From: CAJXYS01 sp913063035
GTDB taxonomy: Bacteria; Pseudomonadota; Alphaproteobacteria; Rhodobacterales; Rhodobacteraceae
DNA: 64,000 bases
NCBI RefSeq assembly: GCF_050586465.1
Contig: NZ_JBOCEG010000006.1
Location: 1-64,000 of the forward strand
Reading direction: 5' to 3'
The number at the start of each line of letters is the position of its first letter. Within the stretch, counting starts at the first letter, position 1. Positions 9,685-17,899 of this stretch are shown here, piece by piece. The position numbers and the translations under genes were made by a program. The notes beneath the pieces are model-generated. The model searched no databases, was not told where the DNA came from, and saw only the letters and a list, made by a program, of their open reading frames with translations.

Positions 9685-10596
9685 CTAAGTCCAGACATTG
9701 TGCTCGGCCATTTCGAGGTAGCGCGCCAGGACGTTGATGGATTTCCAGCCGCCTGCGCGCATTATGGCCGCGGTGTCGTGGCCCATCTTCAGGAGATCCT
9801 GGGCAGCGCCGACGCGGAGCGAGTGGCCGCTGAACTCCCCGACGGTGTCGGGATCGAGACCTTCCCGTTTCGTGGCGGTCTTGATGATGCGCTTGACCGT
9901 CGTGGTGCTGAGATCTCGCTCGATCGCCTTTCCCTGGTAGATGGGGCAGAACAGCCAGGAAATATGCGGCCCGCGCCAGTCGAGCCAGGCCTCGACAAGC
10001 GCCGCAGTACGCCGGGAGGTAAAGGCGAGCCGTCCCTGACCAAACGGGTCCGACTTGCTGCGGCGGACAATTACCTGGAGCGTTCCGTCATTGCGCGGGA
10101 AAATATCCTCGCTCCGCAAGGCCACGAGCTCGGAGCGCCGCGTCAGTAACTCGTAGCCAAGCCCGAGCATGGCCTTGTTGCGAAGCCCCCAGGGCGTGTC
10201 CGGCTCGCCCGCGATGAACCGGTCGAGGAAATCCCGGGTCAGCCCCTTAGCCTGTTTTGGGCGGGTGAGCTTGGCGCGCCGAACGCGGCGCAGGGAGAGA
10301 TTGATATCTTCGTCGTAAGTGGGATCCAGTAGCCGCAACAGGCGGTGGACCTTCCGGATCGCATAGAGGCGGCGTCGCACGGTCGACGCCGCCTTTTCTT
10401 TGCCCTGCGCCTCGATGAAGGCGCAGACCGTCTCGACATCGGAGGGGAAGGGGGCCTGCCCACGGCTCTCGCACCAGTCGACAAAAGCCTGCACGTCCGA
10501 ATAGTATGAGCGCATTGTCCCGGGGGCATAGGCGCCTTCGAGACGCTCAAACTCAGACCGCCAGTCCGGTGCTCTGGGGCTTTCCATAGATGCCAT
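9685..10596 (-). CDS. Tyrosine recombinase / phage-type integrase
   Basis: Site-specific recombinase of 303 residues with an N-terminal SAM-like DNA-binding domain and a C-terminal catalytic domain. The catalytic arginine is in ELLTRRSELVAL, the box II HSLR in SGHSLRVGAAQ, the Trp often replacing the second His in RAGGWKS, and the nucleophile Tyr in LARYLEMAEH. The frame stays open upstream to a TTG at 10632, but the ATG at 10596 is the more likely start. No attachment site, excisionase or cargo boundary was recognised. Its divergent neighbour is a small XRE regulator, and the start overlaps a palindrome. It may mark an old mobile-element insertion; activity cannot be judged. Confidence 0.88.
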   Translation of the reverse strand: MASMESPRAPDWRSEFERLEGAYAPGTMRSYYSDVQAFVDWCESRGQAPFPSDVETVCAFIEAQGKEKAASTVRRRLYAIRKVHRLLRLLDPTYDEDINLSLRRVRRAKLTRPKQAKGLTRDFLDRFIAGEPDTPWGLRNKAMLGLGYELLTRRSELVALRSEDIFPRNDGTLQVIVRRSKSDPFGQGRLAFTSRRTAALVEAWLDWRGPHISWLFCPIYQGKAIERDLSTTTVKRIIKTATKREGLDPDTVGEFSGHSLRVGAAQDLLKMGHDTAAIMRAGGWKSINVLARYLEMAEHNVWT

Positions 10597-10604
10597 AAAT
10601 GGCA
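10591..10604. promoter_or_regulatory. Candidate operator between integrase and XRE gene
   Basis: TGCCAT-AA-ATGGCA forms an inverted repeat with 6-base arms and a 2-base spacer. It overlaps the integrase ATG and lies 28 bases upstream of the XRE gene start. Position and symmetry suit a repressor site for the adjacent HTH protein. This is an inference from symmetry alone. Confidence 0.35.
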
Positions 10605-10631
10605 CTATAGGGCCAATAATTCGAGAGTTCA

Positions 10632-10892
10632 ATGCTTACAGGCAATCAAATTCGCATAGCGCGCTTTGCACTTCGGCTGTCTGTCAAAGAGCTATCAGAC
10701 AGGACCGGCGTTCCGGTTCGAACTCTTAAGCGTATTGAGGCATCGGATCACGTTCCTTCTTCGAGTGCGGCGACTATTGGGACCCTCAAAGACTGCTTGG
10801 AAAGGGAAGGCATCGAGTTTGTCGGCGCGCCTGATGACGCCCCCGGGATTCGAATTCATCCACCTGCTCTCAGCGGTGACGCGGGGTCCTGA
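10632..10892 (+). CDS. Small XRE-family helix-turn-helix regulator
   Basis: Protein of 86 residues. Residues 5-55 form a Cro/C1-type HTH: NQIRIARFALRLSVKELSDR, then VPVRTLKRIEA as the recognition helix region. The tail (GIEFVGAPDDAPGIRIHPP) resembles short XRE proteins common in Rhodobacteraceae. It is divergent from the integrase, with start codons or open frames abutting near 10632, so it plausibly regulates integrase and itself through the palindrome at 10591-10604. No ribosome binding site is obvious before the ATG. Target genes are unproven. Confidence 0.8.
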   Translation: MLTGNQIRIARFALRLSVKELSDRTGVPVRTLKRIEASDHVPSSSAATIGTLKDCLEREGIEFVGAPDDAPGIRIHPPALSGDAGS

Positions 10893-11890
10893 GTCAGCTT
10901 CCAGGTATTCGTTTGGCGGGGCAGGGGGCGCCGCCGTGCGGCATCTGCGTCTACCTCCACGCCGCGCGAAACCGGCAACTTCCGCGCGTTTGATCGGCGA
11001 GACCCGATGATGGAGACCGGTGACCTTGGCTGACCTTGGCCCTCGTCGCGGTACACTCGACGCCTGAACTGCTTTCTCAGGCGAGCCGACACGGGCAGAC
11101 CCAAGGACCCGGACTCCGGGCGCAATCCGCTCCTTTTTTTATAGAGGTCGGAAAAGTTCCCGGCGATCTCCCTGAAAACCAAGGAAAACCCGGGGAATTT
11201 TTTCCTTTTCGGGGCGGGTGGCACGAGGGCGACGCAAATGCCCGAAGATAAGCCCTGCCGGGCGTTTGTCCGGAGAGTTGGCGGTGGCGAAATTCTTCCC
11301 GCGGAGAAGCGCCTGAAAGGGCTCGGTTCGTGTCGGAGCGGGCAAGCCGCTTCTCTGTCGCTGATGGGCTACAGTCTCTCGCGCGCAGCAAGTGATGTCT
11401 TCAAAATGCGCCTGTCGCGCGCACAACCGCACGGAAAAGCCCCGCCAATAGCACGATCATAAAAAGCGGCTGACCGGGGGGTTCGAGCAATCGCGCTCGT
11501 ACTGCGTGTTTCTGCCGTTTGCCTGGCGGACCGGGCGTGAGCAGTCGGCATCGTGTTATCAACGACCAGCGAATTCCTGCCTCCAGAAGAATGGCGCCAG
11601 TATCTCCATCACCTGGTCCATATGAGCTCCTCTGCGAATTGTACGGTAGGAGTGGCTTCGACCGGGTAGGACCAGCCCGCGACCCCGACTTTCGTCACGA
11701 GATAGCATCTGCGCGGGAGGGCCCGGCGGTTCGTTTAGATCATTGCGGGCGAGGCGACTCCTTAAAAATCGGGCAATGGTCAGTGGTTTGACAGCCGGAG
11801 ATGGCGAGATGTTAGCGAAATTAGTTGACCGAGGGGCTGTTGCGACGGACGTTGTACACCTACAAGTTAAGCCTGTCGGAGGGATTGAAT
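10893..11890. other. Long region without a convincing gene
   Basis: About 1 kb separates the XRE gene from the pilin. Several open frames exist on both strands but none has a protein-like composition, a ribosome binding site or a recognisable domain. AAGGAAAA (11181-11188) and TTTTCCTT (11200-11207) form an inverted repeat around a CCCGGGG-containing loop. Short GGGAA/TTCCC-type pieces repeat around 11150-11220. This may be decayed mobile-element DNA next to the integrase. No tRNA was found. Confidence 0.45.
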
Positions 11891-12085
11891 TTGCGTCTCA
11901 ATATTTTGCATCGCGCACGTGGATTTTTTCGGGATGACGATGGCTTGGCGTTAACCGAATATGTGGTCCTTTTGGGCGTTTTGACCGCTATTGTTGTTAT
12001 TGCGGTGCAGGCATTCGGAGTGTCGGTGGCGGATGTTTGGGTTGCCTGGGCTTCCTGGATTTCAGATATCCCTACGCCAACCTGA
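11891..12085 (+). CDS. Flp-type pilin
   Basis: Small type IVb pilin candidate of 64 residues. A short basic leader (RLNILHRARGFFRDDD) ends at Gly18; the mature part starts LALTEY with the conserved Glu at mature position 5 and Tyr at 6. The hydrophobic helix VVLLGVLTAIVVIAVQAFG follows. The TTG at 11891 is preferred because GGAGGG lies 8-13 bases upstream; the frame extends open to a TTG at 11825. No prepilin peptidase or Tad secretion genes are adjacent, so assembly would depend on genes elsewhere. The small size and Gly/Glu motif make the call fairly specific. Confidence 0.7.
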   Translation: MRLNILHRARGFFRDDDGLALTEYVVLLGVLTAIVVIAVQAFGVSVADVWVAWASWISDIPTPT

Positions 12086-12113
12086 AAAAGACCACAGCCG
12101 GCGGTATTCAAAA

Positions 12114-12629
12114 GTGCCATCCGTTTCTCATAGCGCCCGTTACTTCCGACTAGGTCCTTTTCTGACCGTTGGTTTGTTTCTGATTCTGGCTGTCTTGGGT
12201 GGTGTCATGGCTATCCTCGGGCCTCCGCTAGCCGGCAATCATCTCGGTCTCGGCGACAAGACCGTCCACATGCTGGTATTCGGCTTGGCGGCCTTTCTGG
12301 CAGCCCTGTTCCGTCCGCAGAGCATATGGGTCATCGCACCGCTCGGAATTCTCTACGGAGGCGGAATCGAGCTCATACAGCCTGCCTTCGGACGCTCCGC
12401 AGATTGGATAGACTTCGGTGCAAACGGGCTCGGTATCGCTCTGGGCATGACGGTCGCCTTTGGCGTTCAAATGGTCCGCGCGCGGCTTGTTTTTCCGCGG
12501 CCCTCTCCAGAATCTCCCCATCCGCCTTATGCAGGGCGACGCATCAAGAGGGGGCAACCTGCAAGGTTTGCCGGCGGGGCGCACCGGTTTAAGCAGGGTA
12601 AATTGAGACATCCGGTGAGGCACGGATAG
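12114..12629 (+). CDS. VanZ-like membrane protein
   Basis: Predicted inner-membrane protein of about 171 residues with several hydrophobic helices (roughly 13-35, 50-66, 70-88, 103-121). GDKTVHMLVFG at 47-57 and GIELIQPAFGRSADWIDFGANGLG at 84-107 are hallmarks of the VanZ-like family, whose biochemical role is mostly unknown. The C-terminal 50 residues are basic, proline-rich and not conserved in the family; the true end could be a frameshift product. A GTG at 12114 is chosen as start with only a weak CGGCGG upstream. It lies just after the Flp-type pilin and before the DUF218 gene. Confidence 0.7.
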   Translation: MPSVSHSARYFRLGPFLTVGLFLILAVLGGVMAILGPPLAGNHLGLGDKTVHMLVFGLAAFLAALFRPQSIWVIAPLGILYGGGIELIQPAFGRSADWIDFGANGLGIALGMTVAFGVQMVRARLVFPRPSPESPHPPYAGRRIKRGQPARFAGGAHRFKQGKLRHPVRHG

Positions 12630-12672
12630 AAGTGCCACCGGCCCTGAAACGAGGCAGCTGAGAGCTACCCGA

Positions 12673-13488
12673 ATGGACACGTTGTTCTTCATTGCCGCGA
12701 AACTTGGCTGGGCACTTATCCGGCCCGAGACGCTTCTCGTTTTCCTCGTCGCACTAGGCCTCTATGCCCTGCATCGCCTTCGACTGGGTTTGGCCAAGCT
12801 ATGCCTCACGCTCGGCCTCGCAGGCTTGCTCGGGGTCGCTGTATTTCCCCTCGGTGACGTCGTGCTGGGCCCGCTCGAGGCCCGCTACCCGGCGAATCCG
12901 GACCTGGGAGATGTGGCGGGGATCCTCGTGCTCGGGGGCGGGGAGGAGGAGCTGGTTTCAGCGGCGAAGGGGCAGCCAACGACGAACAACGAGGCGGATC
13001 GCTTTCTCGCTGCCATCGCCCTTGCTGAGCGCTTCCCGAATGCCCCCCTGATCTTCACCGGCGGGAGCGCGCGCGTCCGCGGCGGGCCATCCGGCGCGCT
13101 CATCGCAGAAGAGATTTTCATCGATGCGGGGATTGCACCAGAGCGCCTCGGTCTTGAGAGTGCGTCGCGGAACACGGCTGAGAACGCCACCTTCTCCCGG
13201 GATCTGATCATCGATTACGGCGAAGGCAGCTGGCTCCTCGTGACCAGCGCCTTCCACATGCCGCGTGCAGTCGGCAGCTTTTGTGCGGCCGGCTGGCAGA
13301 ATATCCGGCCCTGGCCGGCAGGTTTTCGAAGCGGGGCGTTCCGGCAACGGATCGGCTGGGATCTGGCCCGTAACCTCGATGATCTCAACACGGGCGTGAA
13401 GGAATGGATCGGGCTCATGGCCTACTGGGTCAGCGGGCGGGTCCTGTCACCCGAGGCTGCGCCGGGCTGTCTCGTGGAGGAAGACTGA
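12673..13488 (+). CDS. YdcF/DUF218 family membrane protein
   Basis: Protein of 271 residues with two N-terminal membrane helices (about 20-36 and 44-60) and a periplasmic DUF218 domain. Visible landmarks are GILVLGGGEE at 83-92, NNEADRF, PLIFTGGSAR, SRNTAENATFSR around 164-176 and LLVTSAFHMPRA around 187-199. The architecture matches ElyC/SanA-like proteins implicated in envelope polysaccharide homeostasis. A tight link to polysaccharide assembly is inferred from family and context. The ATG at 12673 follows GAGAGCTACCCGA, a weak ribosome binding site. Confidence 0.85.
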   Translation: MDTLFFIAAKLGWALIRPETLLVFLVALGLYALHRLRLGLAKLCLTLGLAGLLGVAVFPLGDVVLGPLEARYPANPDLGDVAGILVLGGGEEELVSAAKGQPTTNNEADRFLAAIALAERFPNAPLIFTGGSARVRGGPSGALIAEEIFIDAGIAPERLGLESASRNTAENATFSRDLIIDYGEGSWLLVTSAFHMPRAVGSFCAAGWQNIRPWPAGFRSGAFRQRIGWDLARNLDDLNTGVKEWIGLMAYWVSGRVLSPEAAPGCLVEED

Positions 13489-13905
13489 GGCAGGGAGACG
13501 TCTGGCGAACCGCCAGGTTTTAACCAACCAGTTTCTTGAAGTTAGCGCGCCGCCCTCACTGCGCCCCCACGCTCGTCCGGCGTACGGCTAGCAGCCGCAA
13601 CGAAAAGTGGTGTCATCGCAGCGTCGCCATGGCACGAGCAGGCCCGCCTGGGAACTCGACACCCCGACAACTGATGCGATGGGCAACGACCGGCCATCCG
13701 TCGCGCTGTGTCCGGCACCCGAAACCGTCCCGCGAGCGCGTGACGGCGTTCGAGGCAGGTGAAACTCTTCAATTCCGTAAGAATCTAGCAACAGGCCCGC
13801 TAAAATTATTTTATTGTTTCGCGTTTGGTCGATATATCGCAACTTTTTTGATTAAGGAAAAGCTTTGGGCTATGCTTTCTGCATGGACCCACGGAGGGCT
13901 TGAGA
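13489..13905. other. Intergenic region upstream of the protease
   Basis: There are 417 bases without a supported gene. The last 60 bases hold a promoter-like pair (13848-13876) and the protease ribosome binding site. The remainder is GC-rich with no recognised domain in any frame. Confidence 0.45.
13848..13876 (+). promoter_or_regulatory. Sigma-70-like promoter for the S8 protease
   Basis: TTGATT (13848-13853) and TATGCT (13871-13876) are separated by exactly 17 bases. Initiation would fall near 13883, giving a short leader with ACGGAGGG at 13891-13898 just before the ATG at 13906. The match is by eye to the general sigma-70 consensus. Confidence 0.5.
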
Positions 13906-15009
13906 ATGACTTGTACGGCAACATCCCTCGTCACCATCATGTCGATTTGCACGTCCTGGGCACAGGGCGGTGTCGATGAAACCTGGTGGATGACGGGCCG
14001 CGATCTGGGCTTCGCAGATGCGGTGCAGACACTTCCCCCGCTTGAGACCTACAAGCCGCCCGCATGGGCCGGTGGTCCTGGTGGCGGGGACGAAGACGAT
14101 GGTGGCGGCGGTGGCGGATCTACTGACCCAACTATTCCGACCTATTACGGCTGGATGAGCCCGGGCCTCGAAGGCGCGTGGACTTTTGAAGGCAACAGTT
14201 ATCTCGGGCAGGGCGCAACGATTACAGTCGTCGACGATTTCTCAAGCCGTGACAAGATCAGAGCCAATCTCGGAGATGGCAAGGATCGGCTTCGGCACGG
14301 CGAGTGGACGCTCAAGCAAGCCGGCATGGTCGCGCCGAAAGCAACGATGGTAGAAGACGATTTCTACAACGGCAGCGCAATAACACTGACAGACGGCTTT
14401 GATATCCTGAACCTGAGCTATGGCTACACCGCGCCTTTGGACCGCGAACTTGAATTCTCGATCGTGGAGGCAGCCAGGGAAGGGACGGCATTGATCGCAA
14501 AATCTGCGGGCAACAATAAGGGCTCGGAAGTTGGATACAACGGCGGGGAAGTCTACGACTACCTTTCCCTCGCTCTCATCAACGATCTTGAAGCCGTAAC
14601 CTTTGGTGAAAATGGCGAGTATATCAACTTCGACCCGGTAATTTTTGCGGGTGCGATGGACTGGAACATGGTGGGGACGGGCGATCCGGACTCGGCGATC
14701 GCGTACTATTCGAGCGTTGCCGGTAGCGATCCGCGCGTACAACGGCAATTCCTGGTCGTCGGCGTTGAAGCCGCGTCGAACGCTTACAGCTTTGGGACAG
14801 GCCTTGCCGGCACCTCTTTCGCCGCCCCCGTCATTGCGGGCTATGGCGCCGTTCTGAGCAGCAAATTCCAGGACACGGCAACACCGACACTTGTCGCAAA
14901 GCGTCTGCTTGAGACGGCGCATAGTAATTTCAGCGGGTATAATATTGCTGTGCACGGGCAGGGCGAGGCTGACATTCTCGCGGCAATAGCGCCTGACGCG
15001 CTAGACTGA
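13906..15009 (+). CDS. Secreted subtilisin-like (S8) serine protease
   Basis: Predicted exported protease of 367 residues. A short signal-like segment (1-20) is followed by a Gly/Asp-rich linker (55-72), then a compact S8 domain. Catalytic Asp is in ITVVDDF (110 or 111), His131 in LRHGEWTL, the oxyanion Asn in KSAGNNKG (203-204) and the nucleophile Ser304 in GTSFAAPV. The Gly after Ser-Ala and the GTS motif are intact, so activity is likely. ATG 13906 with ACGGAGGG upstream is chosen over an in-frame TTG at 13900. There is no autotransporter barrel. The next gene encodes a possible outer-membrane protein and may be functionally paired. Confidence 0.85.
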   Translation: MTCTATSLVTIMSICTSWAQGGVDETWWMTGRDLGFADAVQTLPPLETYKPPAWAGGPGGGDEDDGGGGGGSTDPTIPTYYGWMSPGLEGAWTFEGNSYLGQGATITVVDDFSSRDKIRANLGDGKDRLRHGEWTLKQAGMVAPKATMVEDDFYNGSAITLTDGFDILNLSYGYTAPLDRELEFSIVEAAREGTALIAKSAGNNKGSEVGYNGGEVYDYLSLALINDLEAVTFGENGEYINFDPVIFAGAMDWNMVGTGDPDSAIAYYSSVAGSDPRVQRQFLVVGVEAASNAYSFGTGLAGTSFAAPVIAGYGAVLSSKFQDTATPTLVAKRLLETAHSNFSGYNIAVHGQGEADILAAIAPDALD

Positions 15010-15170
15010 GGCGAACACTCTGTCTCACTGAGGGGTGTGAACGCCCCGTATTAAGCATTTGCGAGGATCGCACGACGCGTGACTGGAAGATCCCGAAACC
15101 GGGAGAGGATGCGCCCGGATCGATGTGGGTGCTGGCGCCCGCTCGCGTGGTGACCGTGTCGAGGCGGGCC

Positions 15171-15749
15171 ATGGCTGGCTTTAAAGCTCTGCTGCGAGGC
15201 GGAATTCTTTTTGCGTGGATCTTGATGCCGGAGGCCCCCGCCGTGGCCCAGGCGTTCCTCGAGGATACCGTGCTCGCCGATATCGGCATCAGCCGCAGGT
15301 CAGAGAGTGCCCGTTCACTCAGCTGGGGCGAGACACAGCTCTCGGACGGCACGTCCGTCCCCTTCGAGCCCTGGTATTCGAGTGACTGGAGAGACCTCCG
15401 GGTCACGCTCCTGACCCTGGTCGATGAGAATTTCGGAATCCTTTGGGGCCTTGGTACCGGAGAGCGCGGTGAAAAATATGAAATCGAGCCGAGCGTTACG
15501 CTCGGCTTTATTCGCCGCTTCGACCTGTCCCGGAACAGCAGCCTGACGCTGAGGCTCTCCTACACGCACGGGGGCGATCTGCAGGAGAAGACCTGCAGGG
15601 CGGATTATGGCGATATCGGGGGCATTCAGACGGTGAACTGTCGGCTGGCCGCGACGCCTCTGCCGCCACGCGATACGCTGCAATACCTTGTCGACGAGCC
15701 ACCGGGCGACCAGCTCGAAGCGGCGATCAATTACGTCATCCGGTTTTGA
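15171..15749 (+). CDS. Putative outer-membrane beta-barrel protein
   Basis: Unrecognised exported protein of 192 residues. A signal peptide ends near APAVAQA (about residue 28). The mature part has alternating short strands such as LRVTLLTLVDEN, ILWGLGTG, PSVTLGFIRRFDL and SLTLRLSYTHGG, and finishes INYVIRF, with a C-terminal aromatic residue as in barrel proteins. Two cysteines (KTCRAD, VNCRL) could form a disulfide. The start at ATG 15171 follows GAGGCGGG; the frame is open back to ATG 15123. It follows the protease by 161 bases in the same direction, so a protease/partner pair is a reasonable inference. Confidence 0.6.
   Translation: MAGFKALLRGGILFAWILMPEAPAVAQAFLEDTVLADIGISRRSESARSLSWGETQLSDGTSVPFEPWYSSDWRDLRVTLLTLVDENFGILWGLGTGERGEKYEIEPSVTLGFIRRFDLSRNSSLTLRLSYTHGGDLQEKTCRADYGDIGGIQTVNCRLAATPLPPRDTLQYLVDEPPGDQLEAAINYVIRF
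15487..15507. repeat. Perfect 9-base hairpin inside a coding region
   Basis: AGCCGAGCG-TTA-CGCTCGGCT forms a 9-base-pair stem with a 3-base loop, followed by TTA. It lies inside the putative barrel gene, in frame with its coding sequence. It resembles a terminator stem but lacks a T run. Confidence 0.5.
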
Positions 15750-15972
15750 TCACAGATCGCGCGGTGCGTTTCGTTGCGCCCATCCGGTCACCTTCAGCTT
15801 CGGATCTGGCCACGGCTTCCTTTGGCATGATCTTCAAAGGCTCGATAACGCCAGACCCCAGCCCCTGAGACGCTTTGGATCCAATCTGAAAGCGGTGGCG
15901 ACAGAGCGAAGGACCCCCAGAAGGATAAGCGCCGGTCGCCTTCTGGCCCCCTTCGGGCGAAACTAATTTTAA

Positions 15973-17646
15973 TTGACGGGTGTGTCTGGAAATCGCCTTA
16001 AAGGCGTATTACGATCGAAAATTATTGCGCATCTGATTTCGAGACCAGGATATTCATTTTTGCCCGACACTGCCGCCCGAACCCGTTTTGCCCTTGCATG
16101 CGTCATGATCTTCGCGCTCGGCGCTGCACTCGTCCTCCGGGCCGCGCTCGATGCGACTTTCGGCAGGCTCATCTACGTCCTCGATGATCCCTATATCCAT
16201 CTAGCGCTTGCCGAGAACATTGCCCGGGGGCATTACGGGATCAACCTCAGCGAACCGTCCTCTCCGTCTTCGTCCGTCCTCTACCCGTTCCTGCTCGCGC
16301 CCTTCTTCGCGCTGGGCCTGCGCGAGGTCCCGCCGCTCCTGATCGCGCTTCTCGCGCAAGGTGTCGCCGTCTTCGTCCTCGCCCGGTTTCTCTGGGACGA
16401 GCTTCTCACCGGGATCGGGATGCCGAGGACAAGACTGGTGATCGCCGCGCTCGCGGCCCTGCTCCTGCCTCTTGCGATCAATTCCTGGGGGCTGCCCTTC
16501 ACCGGCATGGAGCATTCGATCCATGTGCTGACGACGGTGCTGGTCCTGGTCGGCCTTCACGCCACGTCGCAGGGTGACCGGACGCTCTACCTGGTCCCGG
16601 CGATCTGGCTTAACGCGATGATCCGCTTCGAAGGCTTCGCGCTCAGCACTGCTGCCATCCTTGCGCTTTTCTTCCTCCGCCGTCCCCGGGAGGCCGGTGC
16701 CGCGCTGGGCCTGACCGGGATGTCGGTCCTCGCCTATGCGGGCTTCATGAAAAGCCTCGGGCTGCCGCTTCTGCCGAGCTCCGTCATGGTCAAGTCGGAT
16801 GCCTCGGCCAATCTCGTTGGCGGAGATCTCCTGCCGATCGTCGCGGCGCTGGGCGAGACGATCGCGACAAGCCTTGGGAAATACTGGGGTGTGCTTTTCG
16901 CGGTCGTGGGGCTCGCCGGTCTGCCCCTCGCGCTCCGCCCGTCCGCCTCGCAGGCCTATCGCGTGCTATACCTCGTCGGGGCCTCGGCGCTGCTCGCCCA
17001 TCTCGCCCTCGGGAAATACGGCGGGATCGGGCGCTACGAGAGCTACGGGGCGGCGATCGCGGTCATCCTCGTGACGCTCGTCGTCCGCGAGGCGTTATCC
17101 GCACCGCGCCTCCGCCACGGCGTCGTTTTCAGTCTTCTCGTGATCTGCGCGATCCCCTTCTCCGGCACGGCGGTCTTGGTCCCCGCTGCCGCGCGCAACA
17201 TCTACGACCAGCAATACCAGATGCATCGCTTCGCAACCGAGTTCTTTCCCGAACGGGTCGCGGTCAACGATCTTGGCTGGGTGAGTTTCGAGAACGATAC
17301 CTACGTTCTCGATCTCCACGGCCTCGGCTCGGAGGTCTCGCGCAGGATCCAGGCGGAAACCGGCGGGCACACGGCTGACACGCTCCGCCGTTTGACCGAG
17401 CGCCATGATGTCGAGTTCGTGATGATCTATGACCAGTGGTTTGAGGAGGTCGCGGAAAAGCCCTGGTGTCTTGTCGGGGTTCTCGGGACGAGTGCGGTGA
17501 TCGCGGCAGGGTCCGAGGTCAGCATCTACGTGGTCGATCCCGCGAAAATGCCGGAGATCCAGGCCGCGCTGCGCGACTGGCGTTCGAGCTTGCCTGAAAC
17601 TGCCGGGCTGGAGCTTTTTGATTGTGACCGGCGGGCTCCCTTGTGA
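15973..17646 (+). CDS. Polytopic membrane protein, GT-C glycosyltransferase-like
   Basis: Protein of about 557 residues with roughly ten membrane helices. After the first helix (about 40-60) comes a periplasmic loop with VLDDPYIHLALAENIARG, where Asp71-Asp72 match the first-loop acidic motif of GT-C lipid-linked sugar transferases (ArnT/PMT-like). SSPSSSVLYPFLLAPF follows. The C-terminal third (from about 400) is soluble. It probably transfers a sugar from a polyprenyl carrier, but no precise family can be assigned. The start is uncertain (TTG at 15973, or GTG at 15982), and no ribosome binding site is visible. It stands alone between the barrel-like gene and a TadG-like gene. Confidence 0.65.
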   Translation: MTGVSGNRLKGVLRSKIIAHLISRPGYSFLPDTAARTRFALACVMIFALGAALVLRAALDATFGRLIYVLDDPYIHLALAENIARGHYGINLSEPSSPSSSVLYPFLLAPFFALGLREVPPLLIALLAQGVAVFVLARFLWDELLTGIGMPRTRLVIAALAALLLPLAINSWGLPFTGMEHSIHVLTTVLVLVGLHATSQGDRTLYLVPAIWLNAMIRFEGFALSTAAILALFFLRRPREAGAALGLTGMSVLAYAGFMKSLGLPLLPSSVMVKSDASANLVGGDLLPIVAALGETIATSLGKYWGVLFAVVGLAGLPLALRPSASQAYRVLYLVGASALLAHLALGKYGGIGRYESYGAAIAVILVTLVVREALSAPRLRHGVVFSLLVICAIPFSGTAVLVPAAARNIYDQQYQMHRFATEFFPERVAVNDLGWVSFENDTYVLDLHGLGSEVSRRIQAETGGHTADTLRRLTERHDVEFVMIYDQWFEEVAEKPWCLVGVLGTSAVIAAGSEVSIYVVDPAKMPEIQAALRDWRSSLPETAGLELFDCDRRAPL

Positions 17647-17899
17647 TCAGGGCTCCCGATGTCCGACGAGATTGGCTTTTCGCTGCATAGTAAGACGTAT
17701 GACCAAAGACCGGTAAGCCAGCAGTCTCTTACGGGTCCAATCTGACCAGGCAAAGCCAGAAAAGCGCCCACACGCACGTGACGAAGAGGAAAAGTGTCGC
17801 GTGTGATGCACTCACGGCATGATTGTCAATTGGCAGGTCCCGATATAAACTTCGCGAGACTGATAGGCGTCCTGTCAGATAGCATGTCGCGAGAGACCG

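Noticed and set aside
9321..11890. tRNA or attachment-site target for the integrase
   Set aside because: I looked for cloverleaf features such as GGTTCGA with matching arms and for duplicated cores; nothing convincing is within the visible DNA.
13536..13979. Plus-strand open frame before the protease
   Set aside because: It is in a different frame from the protease, lacks a ribosome binding site, and has an Arg/Pro/His-rich, non-conserved composition.
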